Assembly: GCA_007694005.1 (NCBI GenBank)
Contig: RECN01000102.1
Coordinates: forward strand, 1-64,000
Source: Spirochaetaceae bacterium
GTDB taxonomy: Bacteria > Spirochaetota > Spirochaetia > DSM-27196 > SKKC01
Reading direction: 5' to 3'
Length of the DNA stretch: 64,000 nucleotides
The notes under the pieces were generated by a model. It ran no database searches. It was not told the origin of the DNA and saw nothing but the letters and a program-made list of their open reading frames with translations. Shown one piece after another: positions 1-7,608 of the stretch. Positions within the stretch are counted from its first letter, which is position 1. Each line of letters begins with the position of its first letter. Both the position numbers and the translations under genes were made by a program.

Positions 1-92
1 TCTGGCAAACGACCGGAAAAATTCCTTCAAACGCCGCATTGAGTACCAACGAAGCCCGGCAGAAGCCGATCGGTAGATACGACCCGCGTATC

Positions 93-131
93 GACTTCAC
101 AAAACGTGAAGTCGGTTTCACGTTTCGTGAA
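93..131. promoter_or_regulatory. Tandem TTCAC-N5-GTGAA palindromes, probable activator sites
   Basis: Two copies of TTCAC-N5-GTGAA lie at 96-110 and 117-131. The first extends to 8-bp arms (GACTTCAC/GTGAAGTC, 93-113). Their centres are 21 bp apart, about two helical turns, so both would lie on one face of the DNA. They sit roughly 140-160 bp upstream of the likely transcription start of the enhancer-binding-protein gene, the usual distance for sigma-54 upstream activating sequences. Inference: self-binding sites of the regulator encoded at 277. Confidence 0.55.
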
Positions 132-239
132 GTACCGGGGCCGCAACCGCGGACCCTTAGCGGATTCTGAGAGCTGCAACGGCTGGCACACCCGTTAAAT
201 TGCGGGTAAGATCGGAAAATACACCTGATGCTTTGCGAC

Positions 240-255
240 TGGCACGTCTTTTGTT
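240..255 (+). promoter_or_regulatory. Candidate sigma-54 (-24/-12) promoter
   Basis: TGGCAC at 240-245 and TTGTT at 251-255 give a perfect -24 half and a -12 half with GT in place of the usual GC, at the correct GG-N10 spacing. The predicted start (about 265) leaves a short leader before the ATG at 277, with a G-rich ribosome-binding site (GGGGG). The paired palindromes upstream support the call; the imperfect -12 weakens it. Confidence 0.45.
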
Positions 256-276
256 ATCCATTTCCCGGGGGCGCCA

Positions 277-1668
277 ATGGACACAATACTGCTCGTCGAT
301 GATGATGAGAAAGTTCTCATAAGCCAGAAAGACCTTCTGAATCTCCACGGGTTCCGACGAATCATGGTTTCGCAGACGGCAGCTGAAGCGCGGCGGATTC
401 TCGACGACAACGATATCGCTCTTGCCATCATCGACCTTACCCTGCACGAGGAATCCGGTATCGAGCTCCTGCGGTGGATCAGAGGCAATTCCACAGACAC
501 CGTTGTCCTTGTGGTAACGGGGGCATCCGATGTGTCGATCGCTGTTGAGTGCATGAGGTCGGGGGCGTACGATTTTCTGATCAAAGGCAGCGATACCGGA
601 CGGCTTCCGAGCACCGTGTCCAATGCGATTGCACATCGGCGCGCAACCATGGAGAACGCACATCTGCGCAACGCACTCTCGCGGGCAGAGCCGGATCATC
701 CGGAAGTATTCCACGAGTTCATCAGCACGAATCCGGTTATCCGACGGATATTCGTGTACATCGAAGCCGTGGCTCGAACACCTGATCCGATACTGATTAC
801 CGGTGAGACAGGAGTAGGCAAGGAACTCATAGCCCGGGCAGTCCACCGGGCGAGTGGCCTTCGCGGTGACTTTGTCGCCGTAAATCTTGGCGGACTCGAC
901 GACGAAACCGTCTCCGACACGCTGTTCGGACACGTGAAGGGAGCATTCACGAGCGCGTCGGGAGCGAGAGATGGACTGATACGGAAAGCGGCCGGAGGAA
1001 CGCTCTTTCTGGATGAGTTTGCCGAAATCAGCGCAGAAACGCAGGTAAAGTTGCTGCGCCTCATCGATGCGGGTGAGTTTATGCCTCTGGGAAGTGATGC
1101 GGTACACCAGTCGCAGGCGCGTCTGGTATTCGCCACAAACCGGGATCTGCAGCACGAGGTAGAACAGGGCGTTTTTCGCAAGGACCTGTTCTTTCGTATA
1201 ACGAGTCACTGGGTGACCATTCCGCCGCTACGCGAGCGCCCCGAAGATGTACGACCGTTGCTTGAGCATCTCATGAAACGCCACGCCACCCGCCTGTACA
1301 CCGAACCGATTGCGGTTCCGGAAGACATGGTGGAAATGCTCGGCACTCAGACCTTTGCTGGTAACGTCCGGGAACTCGAACAGATCGTCGTCAATGCACT
1401 CATACACGGCAGCTGGAACACGGAGGGGTTTCGCTCGTCGATTTCCTCCGGCGACACCCGAATTGGAGACGCTGACATCAACGAGCACCAGATTGCGTTT
1501 GGAGCAACCCTGCCGACCCCCGCGCAAGCCGTCGAGGCAGTGCTGCGAGAGGCCGACCGACGGTTCCCGAATAACCGGAGTCGCGCCGCTGCGGAGATTG
1601 GCCTGACGCCTCAGGCCTTTGCAAACCGATGGAAGCGCATGGATCATCCCGATCCGGGTTCCCGCTGA
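277..1668 (+). CDS. Sigma-54-dependent response regulator (NtrC-type)
   Basis: This 463-residue protein has the standard three-part layout. The receiver (1-120) carries the acidic pocket D8-D10, phosphoacceptor D53, T81 and K103. The AAA+ sigma-54 activation domain (about 145-375) has Walker A GETGVGKE, the sigma-54 contact loop as GAFTSA rather than GAFTGA, and Walker B with LFLDEF. A Fis-like helix-turn-helix closes the C-terminus (about 430-458, RAAAEIGLTP). It should activate sigma-54 promoters after phosphorylation by a kinase not seen in the window. The G-to-S change in the contact loop lies in the residue set that touches sigma-54; some natural activators vary here, so activity cannot be ruled out. 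Targets are unknown, but palindromes upstream suggest autoregulation. Confidence 0.93.
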   Translation: MDTILLVDDDEKVLISQKDLLNLHGFRRIMVSQTAAEARRILDDNDIALAIIDLTLHEESGIELLRWIRGNSTDTVVLVVTGASDVSIAVECMRSGAYDFLIKGSDTGRLPSTVSNAIAHRRATMENAHLRNALSRAEPDHPEVFHEFISTNPVIRRIFVYIEAVARTPDPILITGETGVGKELIARAVHRASGLRGDFVAVNLGGLDDETVSDTLFGHVKGAFTSASGARDGLIRKAAGGTLFLDEFAEISAETQVKLLRLIDAGEFMPLGSDAVHQSQARLVFATNRDLQHEVEQGVFRKDLFFRITSHWVTIPPLRERPEDVRPLLEHLMKRHATRLYTEPIAVPEDMVEMLGTQTFAGNVRELEQIVVNALIHGSWNTEGFRSSISSGDTRIGDADINEHQIAFGATLPTPAQAVEAVLREADRRFPNNRSRAAAEIGLTPQAFANRWKRMDHPDPGSR

Positions 1669-1699
1669 CGCGGGTTCACGTCGGGTAATGAACGCTCGT

Positions 1700-3049
1700 C
1701 TACGAGCGATCCCGGAACGAGGGACTGGCTGAGCGGCTTCCCGTCCTGGCCCGGTTTCTGTTGTTGTTTCGACCCTTGTACGGTGTATGTCCGCCGTTAC
1801 CACCGCCACCTTTTGGTCGACCACGGCCGGATGAGTGATCACCCCGGCGCTCTGCAGGGGGGTCGACGTGATAGGGATGCTCCCGGTCGACGGTAATCTT
1901 CATACCGGTGAGTTTCTCCACTGCCCGAAGCGACTGTATTTCCTCTGGTGCACAGAACGAGATTGCAGAGCCTGTTGCTCCGGCGCGCCCGGTTCTGCCT
2001 ATGCGGTGGACATAGGTTTCCGCGTCGGCGACTGCAGGCATTTCAAGATTGATGACGTGAGAAATATCATCGACGTCCAACCCTCGGGCGGCAACGTCAG
2101 TCGCGGTGAGAACGTGAACTTTCCCTGAGCGAAAGCCTTCAAGCGCCCGCTTTCGTTGTGACTGCGTGCGATCTCCGTGTATGGAATCGCTTTTGATTCC
2201 CTCCTTGGAGAGAATCTTCGCGAGGCGTGCGGCCTTGTGTTTGGTCCGTGTGAACACGAGTACCCGAAACATTCCCCGGTCCTCGATCAGCTGCTTCAGC
2301 AGTGAGATTTTGGAAGTCGCTTCGACGAACAGAACCGACTGCTCGATTCCAATTACCGTCAGATCTCCTGACTGACACTGTACCCGTTCAGGCCTGGTCT
2401 GAATCTGTGCAGCGAGTCGCTCAATCTCGGGAGGCATGGTCGCCGAAAACAGCACGGTCTGACGAACGGAAGCGGTCATACCCGATATTCTGCGTACGTC
2501 CGGCAGGAAGCCCATATCGAGCATGCGATCGGCTTCGTCGAGCACCAGGTATCGAACCTGTGACAGGTCAATTGCCCGGTCCTGAATGAAATCAAGAAGT
2601 CGGCCGGGAGTAGCGATGAGCATGTCAGGCTGACGCGAAAGCTCGCGAGCCTGCACGTGCTTCGATGCGCCGCCGAACACGACCGCCGACGTCACGCTGG
2701 AGTGCTTTCCATAGGTAGCGACGCTGGCAAAGATCTGTTCGGCAAGTTCACGCGTGGGAGCGATTATCAGCGCTCTCGGTTGTGCCTGACGTCGATCGCC
2801 CTTTCTGCTTGCCTTTACCCCGTCGTGTGCGGTCTGACGTCCGTCGCTTGAGAGAATTTGAATAATCGGGAGCACAAACGATGCGGTCTTTCCACCACCG
2901 GTTTGCGCTGTAGCGAGTATGTCCCGGCCTGAAAGCAGGAAGGGAATGGTACGGGTCTGTACTTCAGTCGGCGCGCCGTAACCGCAGGCCTCGACTGACG
3001 ACAGTATATCCCGGCTGAGGCCGAGATCAGAGAACAAAGTGTCTGACAT
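1700..3049 (-). CDS. rhlE: DEAD-box ATP-dependent RNA helicase, RhlE-like
   Basis: This 449-residue protein shows the DEAD-box motifs in order: a Q motif near residues 5-30, Walker A as AQTGGGKT (48-55; the middle residue is usually S or T), PTRELAEQ, TPGRLLD, DEAD, SAT, and in the second RecA domain TDVAARGLD and HRIGRTGRAG. The last 60 residues are a basic, Gly/Arg/Asn-rich tail of the kind that binds RNA nonspecifically in RhlE and related helicases. It would unwind short RNA duplexes during rRNA maturation or mRNA decay, often at low temperature. It has AAAGGA as ribosome-binding site and a leader of about 75 nt. It converges on the response regulator, with 31 bp between stops. Confidence 0.92.
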   Translation of the reverse strand: MSDTLFSDLGLSRDILSSVEACGYGAPTEVQTRTIPFLLSGRDILATAQTGGGKTASFVLPIIQILSSDGRQTAHDGVKASRKGDRRQAQPRALIIAPTRELAEQIFASVATYGKHSSVTSAVVFGGASKHVQARELSRQPDMLIATPGRLLDFIQDRAIDLSQVRYLVLDEADRMLDMGFLPDVRRISGMTASVRQTVLFSATMPPEIERLAAQIQTRPERVQCQSGDLTVIGIEQSVLFVEATSKISLLKQLIEDRGMFRVLVFTRTKHKAARLAKILSKEGIKSDSIHGDRTQSQRKRALEGFRSGKVHVLTATDVAARGLDVDDISHVINLEMPAVADAETYVHRIGRTGRAGATGSAISFCAPEEIQSLRAVEKLTGMKITVDREHPYHVDPPAERRGDHSSGRGRPKGGGGNGGHTPYKGRNNNRNRARTGSRSASPSFRDRS

Positions 3050-3124
3050 AGATATCCTTTGAGGGAGTGTGAAAACGCACTTCCTCGTCAGGAGTAACTC
3101 TCAAACGGAGTGCGTAGCGGATTA

Positions 3125-3142
3125 GTACTTAATATAAAGTAC
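3125..3142 (-). promoter_or_regulatory. Inverted repeat with -10-like core upstream of rhlE
   Basis: GTACTT-N6-AAGTAC forms a perfect 6-bp-arm palindrome whose centre (3131-3136) reads TATATT on the minus strand, a good -10 element for rhlE. No convincing -35 lies 16-18 bp upstream, so activator dependence or a weak promoter is possible. The leader downstream can form an imperfect hairpin around the GAAGTGCG sequence near 3085. Confidence 0.35.
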
Positions 3143-3158
3143 GCATTGGCCGCCAGTG

Positions 3159-3836
3159 TCAAGCGCCCCGGCGACGACGGTAGGTTCGACCCTTGTGTTC
3201 TGCGAGGGCGGCCGCCTCGTCGGTTGCGCGTCTGACCTGCTCGAGCAGCTCGGCCTCACGGGACCGATAATCAGGGGGAATCACAATCGGCTCGCCGAAA
3301 TGCAGATGCAGTCTCGCAAACGGAAGCGGAATCTGGTAGTTGTCCCACCGCTTGCGAAACGTAATCGAGTGGCTGAACCATGCCCCGGCGGGAACGATGA
3401 CGTTACCGCTTTTTCCTGCAATGTGAATAATACCGGGTTTCGGAACACGCGCCGGCCCGAGCGGACCGTCCATTGCTATAGTCCCGTCATGGCCTTTCTT
3501 GAGATATCGAATAAATCCGAGCACCCCCCGGGCACTCTTTTTTGGCCTGTTCCTGGAGCTGATGCGAAAATCCATGAACCCGAAATGGTTCAGGATGTAT
3601 GCCAGCACGTCACCTCGCCAGGAGTCTTCGACCAGCGCTGATCCGCCCTTGTGACGATACCAGTAGATGCCGACAACGGAATACTCATGCCAGACCCCGA
3701 AGATAACCCGGGTCCCCTGTCGGCGATATCGCCTGAAGCGATCGATGGGATCGTCGATGATGCGTATGGAAGCACCGATCAGTCTGTACATGGACAGTAC
3801 GACTGAGCGGATGAGTACGGTGAGTAACCAGACCAT
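3159..3836 (-). CDS. DUF374 lysophospholipid acyltransferase-like protein (copy 1)
   Basis: This 225-residue protein begins with a hydrophobic segment (about 3-25) and continues as a single DUF374 domain, a branch of the PlsC/LPLAT superfamily that includes lipid A acyltransferase relatives. The family hallmarks WHEYSVVG (near 48-55) and DGPLGPAR (near 122-129) are present. The C-terminus is Arg-rich. A membrane-bound acyl transfer to a lipid or lipid-A-like acceptor is the family expectation; the substrate is not predictable. It is a close tandem paralogue of the gene at 3886-4560, 49 bp away on the same strand, so the pair arose by duplication and is probably co-transcribed. Confidence 0.8.
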   Translation of the reverse strand: MVWLLTVLIRSVVLSMYRLIGASIRIIDDPIDRFRRYRRQGTRVIFGVWHEYSVVGIYWYRHKGGSALVEDSWRGDVLAYILNHFGFMDFRISSRNRPKKSARGVLGFIRYLKKGHDGTIAMDGPLGPARVPKPGIIHIAGKSGNVIVPAGAWFSHSITFRKRWDNYQIPLPFARLHLHFGEPIVIPPDYRSREAELLEQVRRATDEAAALAEHKGRTYRRRRGA

Positions 3837-3885
3837 TGTGGGAACTATATTAGAGTTTCGTGAGTTCGCTCAAGCAGCCTGCCCT

Positions 3886-4560
3886 CTAGGCCCGCCGTCT
3901 TTTCCAGTAGGTCTTCGCAGCGCGTTTTGCCCGTTCTTCGGCCTCGTTTGTAGCCGAGTCCAGTTGCTCAAGCAGCTCTTGTTCGCGCGACCGGTAGTCT
4001 GACGGCACTTCGATCGGATCACCAAGGACGATATGCAGACGACCGAAGGGGATGGGTATGCGGTAGTCGTCCCATCTTCCACGTACCTTCAGCGAATGAC
4101 TGAAATATGCCCCGACAGGTACAATCAGATGCCCCGTTTTCGCGGCAATCTGCAGGATGCCGGGCTTACCCCGTCGTGCCGGACCGAAGGGTCCGTCAAC
4201 GGTTATGCTTCCGTCGTGTCCGTCCCGGAGATACTTCACAAACCCGAGTATGCCCTGAGCCTTATTCAACGGCCTCTTCTCATCCCGGGCGCGAAAATCC
4301 TGTGTGCCAAAGTGGCGAAGGACGTTTCCGAGAACATCTCCCTTCCAGGAGTTCGCAACCAGAGCCGACCCGTGCCTGTGCCTGTACCAGAATATCCCGA
4401 CGACCGAGTACTCGTGCCACAGCGCAAAGATCACGCGCCGGCCCTGGCGATGATACTTACGCACCTCGCGTATGGGATTGTCGACAATCCGTACCGTGTT
4501 TCCTATCGTCCTGTATACGGCAATAAGAAACAGACGCGTAATAATACTGAAAACACGCAT
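3886..4560 (-). CDS. DUF374 lysophospholipid acyltransferase-like protein (copy 2)
   Basis: This is the first gene of the DUF374 pair. The open frame extends upstream to 4659, but the ATG at 4560 is preferred because from there the protein (224 residues) aligns end to end with its neighbour, starting with the hydrophobic anchor; the extra 33 upstream residues have no counterpart. WHEYSVVG, DGPFGPAR and a long SDYRSRE-type stretch match copy 1. The same catalytic expectation applies. The two copies differ throughout the middle, so this is an old duplication rather than a recent repeat. It diverges from the cation ATPase at 4684. Confidence 0.78.
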   Translation of the reverse strand: MRVFSIITRLFLIAVYRTIGNTVRIVDNPIREVRKYHRQGRRVIFALWHEYSVVGIFWYRHRHGSALVANSWKGDVLGNVLRHFGTQDFRARDEKRPLNKAQGILGFVKYLRDGHDGSITVDGPFGPARRGKPGILQIAAKTGHLIVPVGAYFSHSLKVRGRWDDYRIPIPFGRLHIVLGDPIEVPSDYRSREQELLEQLDSATNEAEERAKRAAKTYWKRRRA

Positions 4561-4683
4561 GATCGGTCCGTCATGCTGTGGGCCTGGTTTTCGCGATCTC
4601 AAAATCAGCTCCAGATTATGGAATAATCTTCTGTATATCCGTATGGTAATAGGGAACACTGGGAATATCTATAGGGTGTATCT

Positions 4684-7380
4684 ATGAACACGGTATGGCA
4701 CACGCAAAATATCGACGCGATTATCGAAAACCTGGAGAGTGACCGGGAATCCGGCGTCTCACAAAAGGTTGCAGAGACGCGGCTTGAGGAGTTCGGCCTT
4801 AACAGACTGCCGGATAAGCAGAAACGCGGCCCCCTGTCACGCTTCTTTTCACAGTTCCATAACGTGCTGATCTACCTTCTGATTGCAGCAGCTGTCATAG
4901 CCGGGTTTCTCGGCGAGTGGATGGAGGCCATCGTGATCTTAACGGTCGTGCTGATCAACGTGACCGTCAGCTTCATACAGGAAGGCAAGGCCGAGAAAGC
5001 ACTCGAGAGTATCAAGGGCATGCTTTCGCTCGAGGCAAACGTCATTCGCGACGGAGAACGTGAGACCGTGGACGCAGAGCAGCTCGTTCCGGGTGACCTC
5101 GTGAACATAAAGTCAGGTGACCGTATTCCTGCGGACATCCGTTTTATCAGGGTCAAGAGTCTTCGCATCGAAGAAGCTGCGCTCACCGGAGAATCCGAGG
5201 GAGTAGAGAAGCAGACAGATCCTGTTGATGAAGACGCTGCCCTCGGCGACCGTACCTGCCTCGGGTTTTCCGGGACTACCGTGACCTACGGCGAAGCGCA
5301 GGGCATCGTCGTAGCTACCGGTGCCGACACGGAAATCGGGAAAATCAACACCATGATCTCTGAAGCGGCGGAACGGACTACACCGCTTATTCAGAAGATC
5401 GACCGCTTCGGAACCATACTCTCGGTCGTAATTCTGGCCCTGGCCGGCGGATTCTTTGCATTCGGCTACCTCGTTCAGGACTTCGCGCTTGAAGAGATGT
5501 TTCTCGCGGCCATCAGTATCGTCGTCGCATCGATTCCCGAAGGCTTGCCCGCGATTCTGACTATCACCCTCGCGCTCGGTGTACAGCGCATGGCACGCCG
5601 GAATGCAATCATCCGCAAACTCCCTGCGGTTGAAACACTCGGATCAGTCAGTGTCATCTGCTCGGATAAAACCGGAACGCTCACGCGCAACGAAATGACC
5701 GTGGTTACCGTACAGACAGCAGGCGGCGAGTTCGACGTCAGCGGTACGGGGTACGAGCCGAAAGGGCGCATTGCTCCGTCCAATCAGGATGGCGCTTCCG
5801 ATTCCGACGCTGACACGCAACTCCCGGCAGCCGTGTCGGAACTGCTGCGATGCGGAAAGGCCTGCAACGACAGCTCGATCACGCAGAATGAGGAAGACGC
5901 GTGGGAAGTTGACGGCGCACCGACCGAAGGAGCGCTCATTACCCTCGCGCACAAGGGAAGCCTGGGCGACTGGGAGCCTGAACGCCGCGACTCCGTCCCC
6001 TTCGAGTCGGAGCACAAGTACATGGCGACCCTCAATAAGACCGAAGACGGAACGAAGATCTACCTGAAGGGCGCTCCCGAGCGGATACTCGAACGCTGCT
6101 CACAGCAGATGGACGAATCCGGCACAAGCGACCTGGATATCGACGCCTGGAAAAAACGGGTCGACGAAGTTGCCGGCCGTGGCGAGCGTGTCCTCGCACT
6201 CGCCGTACGGGAAGAGTCCTCTTCAACCGGCAGTATTGAACACGAGGACCTCAAGGAAGGGTTTACCTTCCTCGGACTCGTCGGAATCATCGACCCGCCG
6301 CGCGACGAGGTCGTGCAGGCCATTACTGAATGCCACGAGGCAGGCATCCGCGTTATCATGATTACCGGTGATCACTCGATAACGGCCGGAGCAATAGCGG
6401 AGAAACTCGGCATTGAGAGCGAGGTCGAACCGGTGGTCGGCGCGAGCATCGAATCCATGGATGATGATGATCTGCTCAAGGCGGTACAGAATCACAGCGT
6501 GTTCGCGCGTACAAGCCCGGAGCACAAGCTGCGCCTCGTAAAAGCCCTGCAGGAACACGGGAACCTCGTCGCGATGACCGGCGATGGTGTCAATGACGCG
6601 CCCGCGCTGAAAAACTCCGACATCGGAATCGCCATGGGTATCAAGGGAACGGAAGTAACAAAAGAAGCCGCGGAAATGGTACTCGCCGATGACAACTTCG
6701 CAACGATCGTGCACGCCGTCGAGGAAGGCCGCACGATCTACGACAACATTCGCAAGACCATTCTTTATCTGCTCCCGGCAAACGGTGCGGAGGCTGCGGT
6801 GATTATCGTCGCCCTCCTCCTCGGCCTGACACTTCCGATCAGTCCGGTACAGATCCTGTGGGTCAACATGGTCTCGGCTGTAACGCTCGCCCTCGCGCTG
6901 ACCGTTGAGCCGATGGAGCGGAAGGTCATGCAGCGGCCACCCCGGGCTCCGGACGAGCCTATACTCGGTGCAGGCTTCTTCAGACGGGTCGTCTTCGTGT
7001 CCATCATCAGCGGAGGACTGACCTTTGCCGCATTCGCGCTCCTGTACGAGTCGGGAATGGAAGGGACCGACCTTGCGGTAGCGCGTACGACAGCAGTGAA
7101 TATGCTCGTGGTCGCTCACACCTTCTATCTGTTTACGTGCCGGAAACTGTACGAGTCGAGCATCAGCAGGCGGCTCTTCGAAAACCGGCTTGCGCTCGGC
7201 CTCACCGGTGTGCTCATTCTGCTGCAGCTCGGATTCACCTACCTTCCGTTCATGAACACGCTCTTCGGCACCGCGCCCGTTCCGGCTGCATACTGGGCAC
7301 TTATCGCCGCAGCAGGCCTTGGGGCATTTCTGCTGATCGAGCTTGAGAAAGGAATCAGCCGCGCATTCGGAAGCAACTGA
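4684..7380 (+). CDS. P2-type cation-transporting ATPase
   Basis: This is a full-length P-type pump of 898 residues. It has the N-terminal cation-ATPase domain, actuator TGES (168-171), PEGLP in TM4, phosphorylation site D328 in DKTGT, and the hinge motif GDGVND (633-638). About ten membrane segments are visible, four of them after the hinge. In TM5 the SERCA-type N and E ligands are kept (NGAE). In TM6 the site reads LWVNMVSA, so Asn is present but the Asp that helps form Ca2+ site II in SERCA is replaced by Ala. This suggests one ion site or a specificity other than classical Ca2+; the ion (Ca2+, Na+/K+ or other) cannot be fixed. It is a single-gene unit, convergent with the small gene at 7390. 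Confidence 0.9.
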   Translation: MNTVWHTQNIDAIIENLESDRESGVSQKVAETRLEEFGLNRLPDKQKRGPLSRFFSQFHNVLIYLLIAAAVIAGFLGEWMEAIVILTVVLINVTVSFIQEGKAEKALESIKGMLSLEANVIRDGERETVDAEQLVPGDLVNIKSGDRIPADIRFIRVKSLRIEEAALTGESEGVEKQTDPVDEDAALGDRTCLGFSGTTVTYGEAQGIVVATGADTEIGKINTMISEAAERTTPLIQKIDRFGTILSVVILALAGGFFAFGYLVQDFALEEMFLAAISIVVASIPEGLPAILTITLALGVQRMARRNAIIRKLPAVETLGSVSVICSDKTGTLTRNEMTVVTVQTAGGEFDVSGTGYEPKGRIAPSNQDGASDSDADTQLPAAVSELLRCGKACNDSSITQNEEDAWEVDGAPTEGALITLAHKGSLGDWEPERRDSVPFESEHKYMATLNKTEDGTKIYLKGAPERILERCSQQMDESGTSDLDIDAWKKRVDEVAGRGERVLALAVREESSSTGSIEHEDLKEGFTFLGLVGIIDPPRDEVVQAITECHEAGIRVIMITGDHSITAGAIAEKLGIESEVEPVVGASIESMDDDDLLKAVQNHSVFARTSPEHKLRLVKALQEHGNLVAMTGDGVNDAPALKNSDIGIAMGIKGTEVTKEAAEMVLADDNFATIVHAVEEGRTIYDNIRKTILYLLPANGAEAAVIIVALLLGLTLPISPVQILWVNMVSAVTLALALTVEPMERKVMQRPPRAPDEPILGAGFFRRVVFVSIISGGLTFAAFALLYESGMEGTDLAVARTTAVNMLVVAHTFYLFTCRKLYESSISRRLFENRLALGLTGVLILLQLGFTYLPFMNTLFGTAPVPAAYWALIAAAGLGAFLLIELEKGISRAFGSN

Positions 7381-7389
7381 CCGCCCTGG

Positions 7390-7608
7390 TCACGATCGGT
7401 CTGTCAGCATTCGAACCCGCGTCACAACGCCCTGTCCGAACACGCTCACCCCGCTGTTGAGGACTATCAGACCGAGCGTTCCCATCCAGAACCAGTCCCC
7501 GACCGATTCGGCACCCTGTTTCAGTATGATTGCTTCACCGGTGATGCTCACTCCGGCACCGATCAGAATAAGCCCACCTATTGAAAACAGTAACCACTTT
7601 GCTGTCAT
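7390..7608 (-). CDS. Small two-helix membrane protein, unknown function
   Basis: This 72-residue protein is mostly two hydrophobic segments (about 5-28 and 40-62) separated by a short acidic turn, with a basic C-terminus. No family is recognised. Its ATG overlaps the sulfatase stop (ATGA), so translation is probably coupled. It ends the long minus-strand gene row that starts with rnfB. Confidence 0.55.
   Translation of the reverse strand: MTAKWLLFSIGGLILIGAGVSITGEAIILKQGAESVGDWFWMGTLGLIVLNSGVSVFGQGVVTRVRMLTDRS

Larger units (their letters stand above)
1..276. other. Leader region upstream of the sigma-54 response regulator
   Basis: No complete gene is visible here. Two frames on the + strand are open from the window edge: one stops at 74-76, the other near 170. 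Either could be the 3' end of an upstream gene, but neither tail is recognisable. The region holds a tandem palindrome (93-131) and a -24/-12-like element (240-255), described separately. Confidence 0.4.

Noticed and set aside
182-205. Second TGGCAC...TTGC pair before the response regulator
   Set aside because: GG and GC are 15 bp apart, not 10, so it cannot serve as a sigma-54 promoter.
1690-1712. CGCTCG-TCTA-CGAGCG hairpin between the convergent response regulator and rhlE
   Set aside because: It overlaps the rhlE stop region and has no T-run on either strand, so it is not a clear terminator.
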